In this document: positions 1 through 9,036 of the stretch, piece by piece | Numbering within the stretch: position 1 is the first letter of the stretch | How the letters are laid out: every line of letters starts with the position of its first letter | NCBI RefSeq assembly: GCF_035784015.1 | Contig: NZ_JALKOW010000001.1 | Strand: one strand, 5' to 3' | Length of the DNA: 64,000 nt | Source: Comamonas sp009360615 | GTDB taxonomy: Bacteria > Pseudomonadota > Gammaproteobacteria > Burkholderiales > Burkholderiaceae_C | Position numbers and translations under genes: made by a program | The notes under the pieces: generated by a model | Told to the model about the DNA's origin: nothing | Database searches by the model: none | Seen by the model: the letters and a program-made list of their open reading frames with translations, nothing else

Positions 1-119
1 TCGTTGTACTGCGCAGCTTCTTCGATATTGCCGCCTTGCTCAAGCAAGAATCCGGAAACGGCATGCACCAGGCCCAGTCGGTCTGGGCAGGATAAAGTCA
101 AAATATAGGCTTGGGTCAT
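1..119 (-). CDS. purU: Formyltetrahydrofolate deformylase, 5' end only
   Basis: The minus strand from an ATG at 119 encodes 39 codons that run off the left edge of the window. The residues read as the N-terminal ACT-type regulatory domain of PurU: a short beta strand, then CPDRLGLVHAVSGFL and EQGGNI, which is the usual start of this enzyme. PurU hydrolyses 10-formyl-tetrahydrofolate to formate and tetrahydrofolate, supplying formate for purine synthesis and balancing one-carbon pools in the cytoplasm. The catalytic hydrolase domain lies outside the window. The gene is divergent from the GGDEF/EAL gene, with about 50 bases between the two start codons. Other ACT-domain proteins are possible, but the CPDRxGLVxAVSGFL run is typical of PurU. 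Confidence 0.85.
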   Translation of the reverse strand, partial: MTQAYILTLSCPDRLGLVHAVSGFLLEQGGNIEEAAQYN

Positions 120-170
120 AGCTGGGCAATTGTCGCAGCAAGGCGAGGACCCTGCGGACAAAGGAAATTC

Positions 171-2873
171 ATGAAAAGCGAGGAGGGGCATTCTGCGCTC
201 ACACCCAGGGTGATTGTCGCCCTCTATCTGTGTGCGGGGATGCTGTGGTTGGGGGCACAGGCAGGTGTGCTCAACTATTTTGATGTATCGCTGAATCGAC
301 AGTCGCTGCGTTGGCAGATAGGCCTGTTCATTGTTTGGTTGCTGGCGACCGCGCTGGTCGCACTCTGGTTCATGCAGCGCAGGGCGCGCGCCGATCAGCG
401 CGGCAGGGAAACGGCGCAGGAGCTGGAGCTGGTGGTGCGTCACGCACCGGCCGGCATGGCTCGTGTGCATGTGGGTGGAGCGGAGATTGTCTGGGCCAAT
501 GCCAAGCTGGCGGGGTGGCTGGGCCGCAGCGTGGAGTCGCTGCGAGGTCAGGATTTCCGGGTGCTGGTGCCGGTGCATGACCAGGACGAGGTGGTTCTGC
601 AGCTGCAGCGCCTTCTCGATGGCAGCACCGACTACTTCCAGGTGCTGCGCCAGTGCGTGAATGCCGACACCGGCAAGGTCACGCCCGTGCTGTGCACCAC
701 CAGCCGCGTGGCGGCGTCGGGGGTGGGAGGCCCGGTGGCTCTGGTCTGCGTGCTGCAGGACCTGAGCGAGATGGTGAGCGCGCGCAATGCCATGATGCGC
801 AGCGAGACCATGCTGCGACTGGCGCTGGAAGGCAGCGGCAACGGCGTGTGGGAATGGGATGCGCTGGAGCAGCGGCTGAACTTCTCCACCGGCATGAGCG
901 CCCTGTTGCGCTACCAGGGGCAGGATCTTGCCCGCGAATTCGATTTCCATCAGCGCGTGCATCCCGAGGATGCCGCCACGGCGAGGGCCGAGGCCGAGCA
1001 CGCCCTGGAGCACGGCAGCATGTTGGTGCTGACGGCGCGTCTGCTGTGTTTCGACGGGCTGTACCGCTGGTTCCGCGCCCGCGGTCAGGCATACAGGGAT
1101 GCGAGCGGACGTCTGATACGGATCTCGGGCCTGCTTTCCGACCAGACCGCGAGTCGCGAAGCCGATGAGCGCAGCCGCCTGGCCTCCACCGTGGTCGACA
1201 ACACCATCGAGGGCGTGGTGGTGACCGACGCAAACAGCCGCATTCTCTCGGTCAACCATGCGTTCACGCGGCTGCTGGGCTTTTCCGAAGCCGAAATGCT
1301 GGGCAAGACGCCGCGCATGTTCAAGTCCGGGCGGCATGACAAGGCCTTCTACGATGCCATGTGGGCCAGCATGCATGCTACCGGCCACTGGCAGGGCGAA
1401 ATCTGGAACAAGCGCAAGAACGGAGAGATCTTTCCCGAACGCATGTCGCTGAGCGCGGTCAGGGATGCAAACGACAAGGTGACGCATTACGTCTGCATGT
1501 TCACCGACATTTCGGCCGAGAAGGCGCGCGAGCAGCAGCTGGAGTTCCTGGCCCATCGCGACACCCTGACCGGCTTGCCGAACCGGGCGCAGTTCACGCG
1601 CCTGCTGGGCGAGACGGTCGCTCTGAGCCAGAGCCACAACCGCCGGATGGCCGTTCTGCTCTTCAACATAGACCGATTCAAGGATGTGAACGACAGCTAC
1701 GGCCACTCCATCGGGGACGAGGTGCTCAGGCATGTGGCCGGGCAGATGCAGGGAGCTTTGCGCCACGACGACATCATCGGCCGCCTGGCGGGCGATGAAA
1801 TCTGCGTGGTGGCGCCTTCCCTGTGCGGCCGCGACAGCGCGATCGAAGTGGCCGAGCGTCTGATGGCGGCTGCCGGCCAGCCCTGGACCACGCCGGACGG
1901 GCTGTCCGTGGTGGTCAGTGTCAGTGCCGGCATCTGTCTGTACCCCGACCATGCGCTGACGGCCGACGATCTCTTGCAGGGCGCCCATGCGGCGGTGTAC
2001 GGGGCCAAGGCCAGGGGCTCCAACGCCTGGTGCTTCTTCCATGAAAACATGACCCAGGCCGCCCGCGAGCGCCTGGCCATGGAGGCACGCCTGCGTCGTG
2101 CGCTGGACCTTGGCCATATGCGCTTGCATTACCAGCCGCAGATCGATCTGGCGACGGGACGCCTGACGGGGGCCGAGGCCCTGGTGCGCTGGCTGGATCC
2201 GGAGGAGGGCCTGATCTCTCCGGCACGTTTCATTCCGGTGGCGGAAAACTCGGGCGTCATCGGTCCACTGGGCCTGTGGGTACTGGCCGAGGCCTGTCGT
2301 CAGGGCCAGCAATGGCGTGCCGCAGGCCTGCCCGATCTGACGATTGCGGTCAATGTCTCGCTGCATCAGTTTTTGCTGACCGATATTGCCGGTGCCACGG
2401 CCAAGGCGCTGGCCGAGTCGGGCTTTCCGGCCAGCCTGCTGGAGTTGGAAATCACCGAAAGCGCACTGGCCGAAAAGCCCGAGGAGGCACTGGCCGTGCT
2501 CAACCGCCTGCGCGAGCTGGGCCTTCGCCTGGCCATTGATGACTTCGGCACCGGCTATTCGTCGCTGGCGCACCTCAAGCGCTTCCCCCTTGATCTGCTC
2601 AAGATCGACCAGGGCTTTATCCGCGACATTCCCCACAGCGCAGACGACATGACCATCAGCAGCTCGGTCATCGCCCTGGGTCATGCCATGGGGCTGAAGG
2701 TCCTGGCCGAAGGCGTGGAAACCCAGGCGCAGCTGAGCTTCCTGCAGCAAAAAGGCTGCGACTACTTCCAGGGCTATTTCTGCAGCCGGCCCTTGCCGGC
2801 CGAAGACTTCACGCGCTTGCTGGAAAAGACCCGCGAGGGGCAGCCGCTGGTGTCGGTCGCGACTGCGGACTGA
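171..2873 (+). CDS. Membrane PAS-GGDEF-EAL signalling protein
   Basis: Cyclic-di-GMP signalling protein of 900 residues. ATG 171 is chosen over an in-frame upstream start at 111 because AAGGAA lies just before it and two transmembrane helices follow directly (about residues 14-35 and 50-72). Next come three PAS/PAC-like segments (about 80-200, 205-330 and 335-460), a GGDEF domain and a C-terminal EAL domain. The GGDEF signature is AGDEI (near residue 540), a variant of GG[DE]EF, so cyclase activity may be weak or lost. The EAL motif is intact (EALVRW near 670), as are the downstream EITES and DDFGTGYSSL motifs. I infer a phosphodiesterase tuned by its PAS sensors; the ligand cannot be told. 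Confidence 0.9.
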   Translation: MKSEEGHSALTPRVIVALYLCAGMLWLGAQAGVLNYFDVSLNRQSLRWQIGLFIVWLLATALVALWFMQRRARADQRGRETAQELELVVRHAPAGMARVHVGGAEIVWANAKLAGWLGRSVESLRGQDFRVLVPVHDQDEVVLQLQRLLDGSTDYFQVLRQCVNADTGKVTPVLCTTSRVAASGVGGPVALVCVLQDLSEMVSARNAMMRSETMLRLALEGSGNGVWEWDALEQRLNFSTGMSALLRYQGQDLAREFDFHQRVHPEDAATARAEAEHALEHGSMLVLTARLLCFDGLYRWFRARGQAYRDASGRLIRISGLLSDQTASREADERSRLASTVVDNTIEGVVVTDANSRILSVNHAFTRLLGFSEAEMLGKTPRMFKSGRHDKAFYDAMWASMHATGHWQGEIWNKRKNGEIFPERMSLSAVRDANDKVTHYVCMFTDISAEKAREQQLEFLAHRDTLTGLPNRAQFTRLLGETVALSQSHNRRMAVLLFNIDRFKDVNDSYGHSIGDEVLRHVAGQMQGALRHDDIIGRLAGDEICVVAPSLCGRDSAIEVAERLMAAAGQPWTTPDGLSVVVSVSAGICLYPDHALTADDLLQGAHAAVYGAKARGSNAWCFFHENMTQAARERLAMEARLRRALDLGHMRLHYQPQIDLATGRLTGAEALVRWLDPEEGLISPARFIPVAENSGVIGPLGLWVLAEACRQGQQWRAAGLPDLTIAVNVSLHQFLLTDIAGATAKALAESGFPASLLELEITESALAEKPEEALAVLNRLRELGLRLAIDDFGTGYSSLAHLKRFPLDLLKIDQGFIRDIPHSADDMTISSSVIALGHAMGLKVLAEGVETQAQLSFLQQKGCDYFQGYFCSRPLPAEDFTRLLEKTREGQPLVSVATAD

Positions 2874-2894
2874 GGATCGCGCAGCAGCAGCCCG

Positions 2895-3806
2895 TCAGGG
2901 CTTGGGCGCGGGCCTTTTTTTCCATTGCTCGTGCAGCTGCCTGCACTGGTCCTCGGAGGCATTGCCTTCCAGCGTCAGCTGCTTGTCTGCTTTCATGGCG
3001 ACAGCCGTCGGTGCTTTGTCCGACTGGGCGATCGCCACCTTTTGCTTGAAGTCGGCCGGAAGCCAGGTCGGCACGCCGATATCGCCGCGCACATGGCCGC
3101 GGCCCGCTACCAGCAGCACGCTTTTGCCGGGCTGGCCCAGCTCGCGCACCGCTGTTTCCGTCACCCTCGCCATGGACTCGTCGCGGGCCAGCTGAATGCG
3201 GGCCATGGGCGCGAACTGCGATTCGGGCAGCAGGCCGCAGTGCCCGTCCTTGATGGCATCGAGTTGCAGCTGCCAGCCTGCGGCCGGCAGATGTCCGTCG
3301 TAGCGGGACTGCTCCATGGCCTGCTTCATCCGCGTACGCGGCAGATTGCCGCCGAGCACCGGCACGCCGGCTTTCACGGCCGCCATCACCACCGGACCAT
3401 AGTCCTGCCAGGGCCAGCCGCCCGGGCCGCCGCCCTGGGCCCATTGCAGCGCGGCCTTCACCTCCTCGTCGCTGGCCGATGCCGGCAGACTTCGGGTGCT
3501 GCCGCCTGCGGGTGCCATCTCGATCACCAGGGCCGCGAGCCTGCCCTGCGCTGCCAGGTGGCGCACGGTCGCCGCTTCCCACTGGTGATGGGCGGTCTGG
3601 TCGTGCTGCTCGCCGAGCAGGATGACCGGTGTTCCGGCCCACTGCCCCAGTGTCTGCTGCCACTCGGTGTCGGAGGTCCACTGGGCGCCTTGATGGGCGC
3701 AGCCGCCCAGCAGCAGGGCGCCGGCAAGCGCCGTCAGGGCCAAAGGATTGAGACGCAGGCGCGGCTGCGCCGCAGAAATGAAAGTCCACATATGAGCTGA
3801 TTGCAT
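2895..3806 (-). CDS. ChaN-like lipoprotein
   Basis: Predicted outer-membrane or periplasmic lipoprotein of 303 residues. A signal peptide ends in the lipobox LLLGGC. The mature part has the ChaN/Tiki-type fold hallmarks: ILLGEQHDQ near the start, then VIEMAPAGG and a late LLVAGRGHVR segment. Known ChaN proteins bind haem and are linked to iron uptake; some members are suspected peptidases. No iron-uptake genes lie next to this copy, so haem binding is only a family-based guess. ATG 3806 is used because GGA lies close upstream; ATG 3791 is an alternative. The gene converges on the GGDEF/EAL gene, with 21 bases between the stops. Confidence 0.8.
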   Translation of the reverse strand: MQSAHMWTFISAAQPRLRLNPLALTALAGALLLGGCAHQGAQWTSDTEWQQTLGQWAGTPVILLGEQHDQTAHHQWEAATVRHLAAQGRLAALVIEMAPAGGSTRSLPASASDEEVKAALQWAQGGGPGGWPWQDYGPVVMAAVKAGVPVLGGNLPRTRMKQAMEQSRYDGHLPAAGWQLQLDAIKDGHCGLLPESQFAPMARIQLARDESMARVTETAVRELGQPGKSVLLVAGRGHVRGDIGVPTWLPADFKQKVAIAQSDKAPTAVAMKADKQLTLEGNASEDQCRQLHEQWKKRPAPKP

Positions 3807-3938
3807 TCGTCCAAGACGGGGCATGGCTTCGTAGCTGTCGATTTCGTACCGGCTTTGCCCACCGAGTTTTGCCGCGATACTGCGGGGCATTGCCCCTGTC
3901 GCGCGTCCATTGTCGTGCCTTGCCGGATCCCCGTGCAC

Positions 3939-5027
3939 ATGTCCGTATTGCTTCCCCCCGCGTTTGTGGCCCGTGTGGCCGCCACCTTGTTGCTGGCCTG
4001 GCTGGCTGCCCAGCTCTGTCTGATGTTGCATACGCCGCTGCCGTGGATGCTGGGGCCGCTGATTTCCGTTTCCCTGCTATCGATGGGCGGAGCCCCCACC
4101 CAAAGCTGGGCCCGGCTGCGCGATCTGGGGCAGTGGACGATCGGCGGTGCACTGGGCCTGTATTTCACGCCGGCCGTGACCGAACTGGTGGCCGGACTGT
4201 GGTGGGCGATTGCGCTGGCCATTGCCTGGGCGCTGCTGCTGGGCTGGGCCTTCGGTCGCTGGCTGTATCGCGTGCAGGCCGCCTCCATGCTGGGGCAGCC
4301 GGGCATGGACGAGCAGCAGCTGCGCGCCACGACCTATTTCTCGGGCGCGATAGGCGCGGCTTCGGAGATGACGCTGCTGGCCGAGCGCGAGCATGCGCGC
4401 ACCGATCTGGTCGCAGCGGCGCATAGCCTAAGGCTGGTGATCGTCACGGTGAGCATTCCTTTTGCCCTGCAATGGGCGGGGCTGCAGGGAGACCCCGGCC
4501 TGACGCTGCCCAGCGTGCGCAATGTGCAATGGCCGGGCTTTGCCTGGCTGGCGCTGGCCACGGGCGCGGGGGCATTGCTGATGCTCAAGCTCAGGCGCGC
4601 CAACCCCTGGTTTCTCGGCGCGCTGGCCGTATCCATGGGCTTGACCATGGCAGGCCTGGAGCTGTCCGCCGTGCCGCAGTGGCTGATGAATGCCGCCCAG
4701 CTGGTGATCGGCGTCAGCCTGGGGGTGCGTTTTCGCCGTGAATTCCTGCACACGGCTCCGCGCTGGCTGGGCATGGTGGCGCTCGGTACCGTGGGGCTGA
4801 TGGCGGTGTGCGCCGGCTTCGCATGGCTGCTGCACGGTGCCACAGGCCTGCCCTGGGTCACCTTGCTGCTGGGCACATCGCCGGGTGGTATTACCGAGAT
4901 GGCCATCACCGCCAAGGTGCTGCAACTGGGCGTGCCCGTGGTCACGGCTTTCCAGGTCTGCCGGCTGATTGCCGTGCTGCTGCTGGTGGCGCCGCTGTAC
5001 CGATGGCTGAACCGGGGGCTGCCCTGA
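3939..5027 (+). CDS. AbrB-family inner-membrane protein
   Basis: Polytopic membrane protein of 362 residues, with about ten hydrophobic helices arranged as two similar halves, as in the AbrB/ammonia-monooxygenase-like family. Family marks are PWMLGPLI near the N-terminus, TYFSGAIGAASEM in the first half and LLGTSPGGITEMAI in the second; the two G-x-EM loops are the repeated family motif. E. coli AbrB affects aidB expression, but no transport substrate is established for the family. GTG 3933, two codons upstream, is another possible start. The gene is divergent from the ChaN-like lipoprotein. Confidence 0.85.
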   Translation: MSVLLPPAFVARVAATLLLAWLAAQLCLMLHTPLPWMLGPLISVSLLSMGGAPTQSWARLRDLGQWTIGGALGLYFTPAVTELVAGLWWAIALAIAWALLLGWAFGRWLYRVQAASMLGQPGMDEQQLRATTYFSGAIGAASEMTLLAEREHARTDLVAAAHSLRLVIVTVSIPFALQWAGLQGDPGLTLPSVRNVQWPGFAWLALATGAGALLMLKLRRANPWFLGALAVSMGLTMAGLELSAVPQWLMNAAQLVIGVSLGVRFRREFLHTAPRWLGMVALGTVGLMAVCAGFAWLLHGATGLPWVTLLLGTSPGGITEMAITAKVLQLGVPVVTAFQVCRLIAVLLLVAPLYRWLNRGLP

Positions 5028-5155
5028 GAAATCCCTGGAAGTCGGCCCTGCTCGTCGGTGCCAGCACGGGCCTGATGTTGGCCGGGCTGCGGATGTGGAT
5101 CGCCTGGGAGCATAACTTCCCGGTGCGAGATTTCCTGCGCAGAGCCAGGGATTGA
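5003..5155 (+). CDS. Possible small membrane protein, 50 residues
   Basis: This short frame opens at ATG 5003, inside the last 25 bases of the AbrB-family gene, and ends at 5155. It has one hydrophobic stretch (SALLVGASTGLMLAGLRMWI) followed by a charged tail ending RRARD, a layout common for single-pass small proteins. The overlap with the upstream stop would allow translational coupling. I do not recognise a family, and no ribosome-binding site stands out, so it could be chance coding. Confidence 0.35.
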   Translation: MAEPGAALRNPWKSALLVGASTGLMLAGLRMWIAWEHNFPVRDFLRRARD

Positions 5156-5261
5156 CCGGGCCGTTCGCTGGCAGCGTGGACGGCCGGGTGTTGCTGCTGT
5201 GCACAGGTCATCGCGGCAGGCAGCTGGGCGATAGGCGATGCAGCCGTTTCCGGGCATCAAA

Positions 5262-5285
5262 AAAGCCACTCTTTCAAGTGGCTTT
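5262..5285 (-). terminator. Intrinsic terminator of the DUF3567 gene
   Basis: Nine-base stem AAAGCCACT / AGTGGCTTT with a six-base loop. On the minus strand it ends in a run of six T, just past the stop of the DUF3567 gene. Confidence 0.85.
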
Positions 5286-5296
5286 CTGCATGCTGT

Positions 5297-5596
5297 TCAG
5301 TGAATGATGACCGGCTGCTGGGCCAGGCCCGTGTAGGTGTCGAGAATTTCCTCCACCTCTTCCTCGGTGGGGGCATCCTGCTGCCAGGCGAGGATTTGCT
5401 TCTGGAACATTTCAGCCCAGGAGCCATCGAGATACACCTCCTTGCCCGAGCGCTTGTCCACGATCTCGAAGCCATGGCGCGGCAGTTGATGGACTTTCTC
5501 GGTCTCGGCCTTGGCTGTGCCCGCGGGAGCGTCTGCTTCCATGTCGGGACGCAGATGGAGCACCGCAAAGGATTCAGAGTCGTAAAGCATTTGCAT
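5297..5596 (-). CDS. DUF3567 protein
   Basis: Protein of 99 residues in a family largely confined to Burkholderiales. It starts MQMLYDSESFAVL, has a central HGFEIVDK and LDGSWAEMFQ, and ends LAQQPVIIH, all family marks. Function is unknown. A very strong ribosome-binding site (AAAGGAGGA) sits seven bases before the ATG and a good terminator follows, which suggests a highly expressed single-gene unit. It is acidic, small and probably cytoplasmic. Confidence 0.9.
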   Translation of the reverse strand: MQMLYDSESFAVLHLRPDMEADAPAGTAKAETEKVHQLPRHGFEIVDKRSGKEVYLDGSWAEMFQKQILAWQQDAPTEEEVEEILDTYTGLAQQPVIIH

Positions 5597-5881
5597 GGTG
5601 TTCCTCCTTTCACTTCCGTTATGAGCATGCCTGCCATGGAGATGGCGGCAGGGTGCCGCATTTCAAGGTGGAAATGCCTGCTCTTGGCACTTGAGCACAG
5701 TATTCCATGGATTTGACGTGGTTGCGGGCAACCGGTTTTCCCGAGCTGCAGTAGGCAAGTCCTTGAGCGCTGCGACAGTGTGCAGCCCGCGTCGGTGCAG
5801 GCTGCAGGCTTTGTCCGGGGTGTGAGTGAGCGCTTGTGGCGCGTTGAACACAGGGTTTACGCCAGGAAACGGCGTTTCGGG

Positions 5882-7021
5882 CTATTGCGGGGCGGGCAGA
5901 TATTTCTTGAGCTGCAGATCGACGAAGTCATCCTGGCCCTGGGTGAGCTGGATGCGCACGGGCAGGTATTGCATGGCCGGAGCCAGCCAGACCGAGCCGC
6001 GCTGGTCGCTGCTGCTTTTGCCGGGCAGCTTGTCCAGCCGAAGCGCCATGACGCTGCCGAATGGCAGCTCCAGGGCCTCGCTGGCCCCCACGCGGAACTG
6101 CCACCGCACTGCCGAGCGTGCGCTGCTGGTAGTCAGCTCGATCAGGGTGCCGGGCGGATATTTTTCGGGGCCGGCGGCCATCAGGGCCGAAAGCTGGAGA
6201 AAGACGCTGAGGCGGTCCTGCACGCCATCGCCAATGGCTGCATCGGTCTGGCCACCGCTGTAGCGCGCCTTGCCCCCGGCCACATCAAAGGCCGCAGACT
6301 GGGTTTTGCGGCCCTTGTCGCTGAAGTTGAGCGGTTGGAGTCCCCTGGGGGTGATCAGCCCCTCGCTGGTCTGGGCACGCTCGCCCAGCAGGAACATGCT
6401 GATCGACTGCCTGGCCTGGTAGTACTGGCCGTCATGCTGCCATTGCAACTGGGCGCCGGCCGAGTATTGAAAGCCCTTGACCTGACCCGAGGCATCGAAC
6501 TCCAGCGTGGCGGAGTTGGGCAGGGTGACGGGCAGCACGGAGCCTGGAGGCAGCGGCGCGCCGCCTGCGGGCGTGACCAGAATGGGGCGGGCCGTGTCAG
6601 CGCCCTGGCCCTCGGAGGGCTCGGCGGCCGGCTCGGCAGCCGGCTCTGCCACAGCGGGTTGCTCTGCATGGGGTGTCGATTCTGTGTCGGGAACCGCTTG
6701 CGCATGCGGCTCACGGGCCGAGTTTGGCGTGGATTCCTGCTCCTGCGTCACGGAAGCGGGCGCGGTGGGCGGCGCAGCCGGGCGCGGGGCAGCCCGGGGT
6801 TGGCGCGGCGGCGCAGCCGGTGTGGGGGCGGCGGTCGGCGGCGGGGGGGGAGGAGGCGCCTGCAGCAGGCGTGTCTCCATGACGATCTGGGCATCGGCAG
6901 GCTTGTGTGCCGGGGTCGGCTGCGGCAGACCCCAGAGCAGCAGCCCATGGGCTGCCAGCACCATGCCGGTGATGGGCAGCAGCGCTTTGCTTGCCTGGCT
7001 TGCCTGAGGTGAGCGGCCCAT
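5882..7021 (-). CDS. DUF3108 protein with proline-rich linker
   Basis: Protein of 379 residues. ATG 7021 is chosen because a membrane anchor follows directly (residues about 15-35), as in TonB-like proteins; the frame extends further upstream without similarity to anything. A Pro/Ala/Glu-rich linker (about 55-170, with a run of seven prolines) would span the periplasm. The C-terminal 200 residues match the DUF3108 pattern: LPNSATLEFDASGQVKG, then LDKLPGKSS and a final strand. DUF3108 proteins are exported and of unknown role. The start lies 25 bases behind the IclR gene on the same strand, so the two may be cotranscribed. Confidence 0.8.
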   Translation of the reverse strand: MGRSPQASQASKALLPITGMVLAAHGLLLWGLPQPTPAHKPADAQIVMETRLLQAPPPPPPPTAAPTPAAPPRQPRAAPRPAAPPTAPASVTQEQESTPNSAREPHAQAVPDTESTPHAEQPAVAEPAAEPAAEPSEGQGADTARPILVTPAGGAPLPPGSVLPVTLPNSATLEFDASGQVKGFQYSAGAQLQWQHDGQYYQARQSISMFLLGERAQTSEGLITPRGLQPLNFSDKGRKTQSAAFDVAGGKARYSGGQTDAAIGDGVQDRLSVFLQLSALMAAGPEKYPPGTLIELTTSSARSAVRWQFRVGASEALELPFGSVMALRLDKLPGKSSSDQRGSVWLAPAMQYLPVRIQLTQGQDDFVDLQLKKYLPAPQ

Positions 7022-7046
7022 GAGTGTGGATCGGAGATTGCGGGTT

Positions 7047-7838
7047 TCAGTGCTTCTGATCGGCGCGCCAGCCCAGGTCGCTGGAGAGCTGGCGGGCGGC
7101 CGCCTGCAGTGGCGCATCGATGGCTCCACCATAGTCCGGGTCGAAAGTCGCCAGCGAGCCCAGGGTCATCAGACCCAGCACGATATGCCCGGATGCGTCG
7201 AAGACCGGCACGCAAAAGGCCACGATGCCCGGCAGCACAGTGTCGACCACGCGGGCCGTGCCGCGGGCTCGGACTTCGGCCAGCATGTCCGTCACGGCCT
7301 CTTCGGTCTGGGGCAGATCCTGGCGTCTGGCCTTGCGGGCACGCTCGATTTCAGGCTCCAGCAGCGGTGCGGTCATTTCGCGTGGCAGCCAGGCCGCAAA
7401 GCACCGGCCGGTGGCCGATGCCAGCATGGGCATGACATCGCCCAGGCGCAGATTGGCGGTGACGGACTGCGCCGATTCTTCCCAATGCACGATGGTCGGG
7501 CCGTGGTTGCCCCAGACGGCGATGGCCAGTGTGTGGTTCAGGGTCTCGAGCAGCGCCGGAATGCGTTCGCGCGCCAGACGCACCGGGTCGAGGCGGGCCA
7601 GTGATGCCAGGCCGATCTTGAGGGCCGCAGGGCCGAGGTCGTAGCGCGAGTTGCGCTCGTCCTGCGCCACCAGTCCGATGCGCTGGAAGCTCACCAGATA
7701 GCGGTGCGCCTTGGCGGCACTCATGCCGGCCGCAGCGGCGACATCCTTGAGCATCAGCGGTCCGCTGGCCTGTGCCAGCGCCTCGATGAGGGAGAAACCC
7801 ACTTCGACCGACTGAATCCCTGCGCGTTCCTTTTCCAT
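7047..7838 (-). CDS. IclR-family transcriptional regulator
   Basis: Regulator of 263 residues with an N-terminal winged helix-turn-helix (about 8-70, with MLKDVAAAAGMSAAKAHRYL) and the C-terminal IclR effector domain (about 85-255, including the LPGIVAFCVPVFDASG segment). IclR proteins commonly control an adjacent catabolic gene and bind a small organic acid. Here the divergent neighbour is an FAH-family hydrolase, the likely target, and a perfect 16-base palindrome lies between them. The effector is unknown. Confidence 0.9.
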   Translation of the reverse strand: MEKERAGIQSVEVGFSLIEALAQASGPLMLKDVAAAAGMSAAKAHRYLVSFQRIGLVAQDERNSRYDLGPAALKIGLASLARLDPVRLARERIPALLETLNHTLAIAVWGNHGPTIVHWEESAQSVTANLRLGDVMPMLASATGRCFAAWLPREMTAPLLEPEIERARKARRQDLPQTEEAVTDMLAEVRARGTARVVDTVLPGIVAFCVPVFDASGHIVLGLMTLGSLATFDPDYGGAIDAPLQAAARQLSSDLGWRADQKH

Positions 7839-7862
7839 TGCAATAGAATCGTGTTTTGTTTA

Positions 7863-7878
7863 GTTAAATCAATTTAAC
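7863..7878. promoter_or_regulatory. Candidate IclR operator
   Basis: Perfect inverted repeat GTTAAAT-CA-ATTTAAC in the AT-rich gap between the IclR gene and the FAH-family gene. Its place between divergent promoters fits autoregulation plus control of the hydrolase gene. Binding is inferred from position only. Confidence 0.55.
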
Positions 7879-7947
7879 CAATCGTAATTTTGGCTAGCGT
7901 TGTCAGGCATTGTGCCAGCACCGCTGCCATGCGCAGAGGGACAGAGA

Positions 7948-9018
7948 ATGAAACTGGCAACGTACAAGGATGGCTCGCGTGACGGGCAACTGGTCGTGGT
8001 GTCGCGTGACCTGAGCCAGGCCTGCTATGCCACCGGCATTGCCAACCGCATGCAGCAGGTGCTGGACGACTGGAGCTATATGGCGCCCCAGTTGCAGGAT
8101 TTGTCGCATGAGCTCAATCACGGCAAGGCGCGTCATGCGTTTCCTTTCGATCCCCGGCGCTGCATGGCCCCGCTGCCGCGTGCGTATCAGTGGGCCGATG
8201 GCTCGGCCTACATCAACCATGTGGAACTGGTGCGCAAGGCCCGCAATGCCGAGGTGCCGGCCAACTTCTACACCGACCCGCTGATGTACCAGGGCGGCAG
8301 CGATGATTTCATCGGCCCCTGCGACGATGTGATCGTGCCCAGCACGGCCATGGGCATCGATTTCGAGGCCGAGATCGCCGTCGTCACCGGCGATGTTCCC
8401 ATGGGGACCGACGCTAAAGATGCGCTGGACGGCATCCGTCTCGTCATGCTGGTCAATGACGTGAGTCTGCGCAACCTGATCCCCGGTGAACTGGCCAAGG
8501 GCTTCGGCTTCTTTCAGAGCAAGCCCGCCACGGCCTTCAGCCCCGTGGCCGTGACGCTGGACGAGTTGGGCGATGCCTGGAAGAGCGGCCGCCTGCATCT
8601 GACGCTGCAAAGTACCTGGAACGGCCGCAAGGTCGGCATGTGCGATGCGGGCGAGGAGATGACGTTCCACTTCGGCCAGCTGATTGCCCACATCGCCAAG
8701 ACGCGCAATGTCCGCGCCGGCTCCATCGTGGGCAGCGGCACGGTGAGCAACAAGGGCGTGGAGACCGGCAGCGGCAAGAACAAGCGCATGGAATGGCCCA
8801 AGGGCTATAGCTGCATCGCCGAAAAGCGCTGCATCGAAACCATTCAGGACGGTGCGCCCAAGACCGAATTCATGCAGTTCGGCGACACCATCCGCATCGA
8901 AATGAAGGGCAAGGACGGCCAGAGCATCTTCGGTGCCATCGATCAGAACATTGCGCCGCCCGGCAGCAGCAGGGATGACGAGGCAGAAGGCCAGGCCTTG
9001 CAGGCCTCCGAGGACTGA
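7948..9018 (+). CDS. FAH-family hydrolase
   Basis: Protein of 356 residues with the fumarylacetoacetate hydrolase fold. ATG 7948 follows an AGAGGGACAG ribosome-binding site and gives the usual family N-terminus MKLATYKDG. Metal-binding marks are present: MGIDFEAEIAVV (E-x-E) and a later VNDVSLRN with Asp. GSGTVSNKG and ISG-type loops close the active site. Members cleave C-C bonds or hydrolyse ring-opened aromatic products such as fumarylacetoacetate. No tyrosine or homogentisate genes are nearby, so the substrate is open. The IclR regulator upstream and the Bug binding protein downstream suggest a role in breaking down an imported organic acid. Confidence 0.85.
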   Translation: MKLATYKDGSRDGQLVVVSRDLSQACYATGIANRMQQVLDDWSYMAPQLQDLSHELNHGKARHAFPFDPRRCMAPLPRAYQWADGSAYINHVELVRKARNAEVPANFYTDPLMYQGGSDDFIGPCDDVIVPSTAMGIDFEAEIAVVTGDVPMGTDAKDALDGIRLVMLVNDVSLRNLIPGELAKGFGFFQSKPATAFSPVAVTLDELGDAWKSGRLHLTLQSTWNGRKVGMCDAGEEMTFHFGQLIAHIAKTRNVRAGSIVGSGTVSNKGVETGSGKNKRMEWPKGYSCIAEKRCIETIQDGAPKTEFMQFGDTIRIEMKGKDGQSIFGAIDQNIAPPGSSRDDEAEGQALQASED

Positions 9019-9036
9019 AGCCGCAATGCAGCAGCC

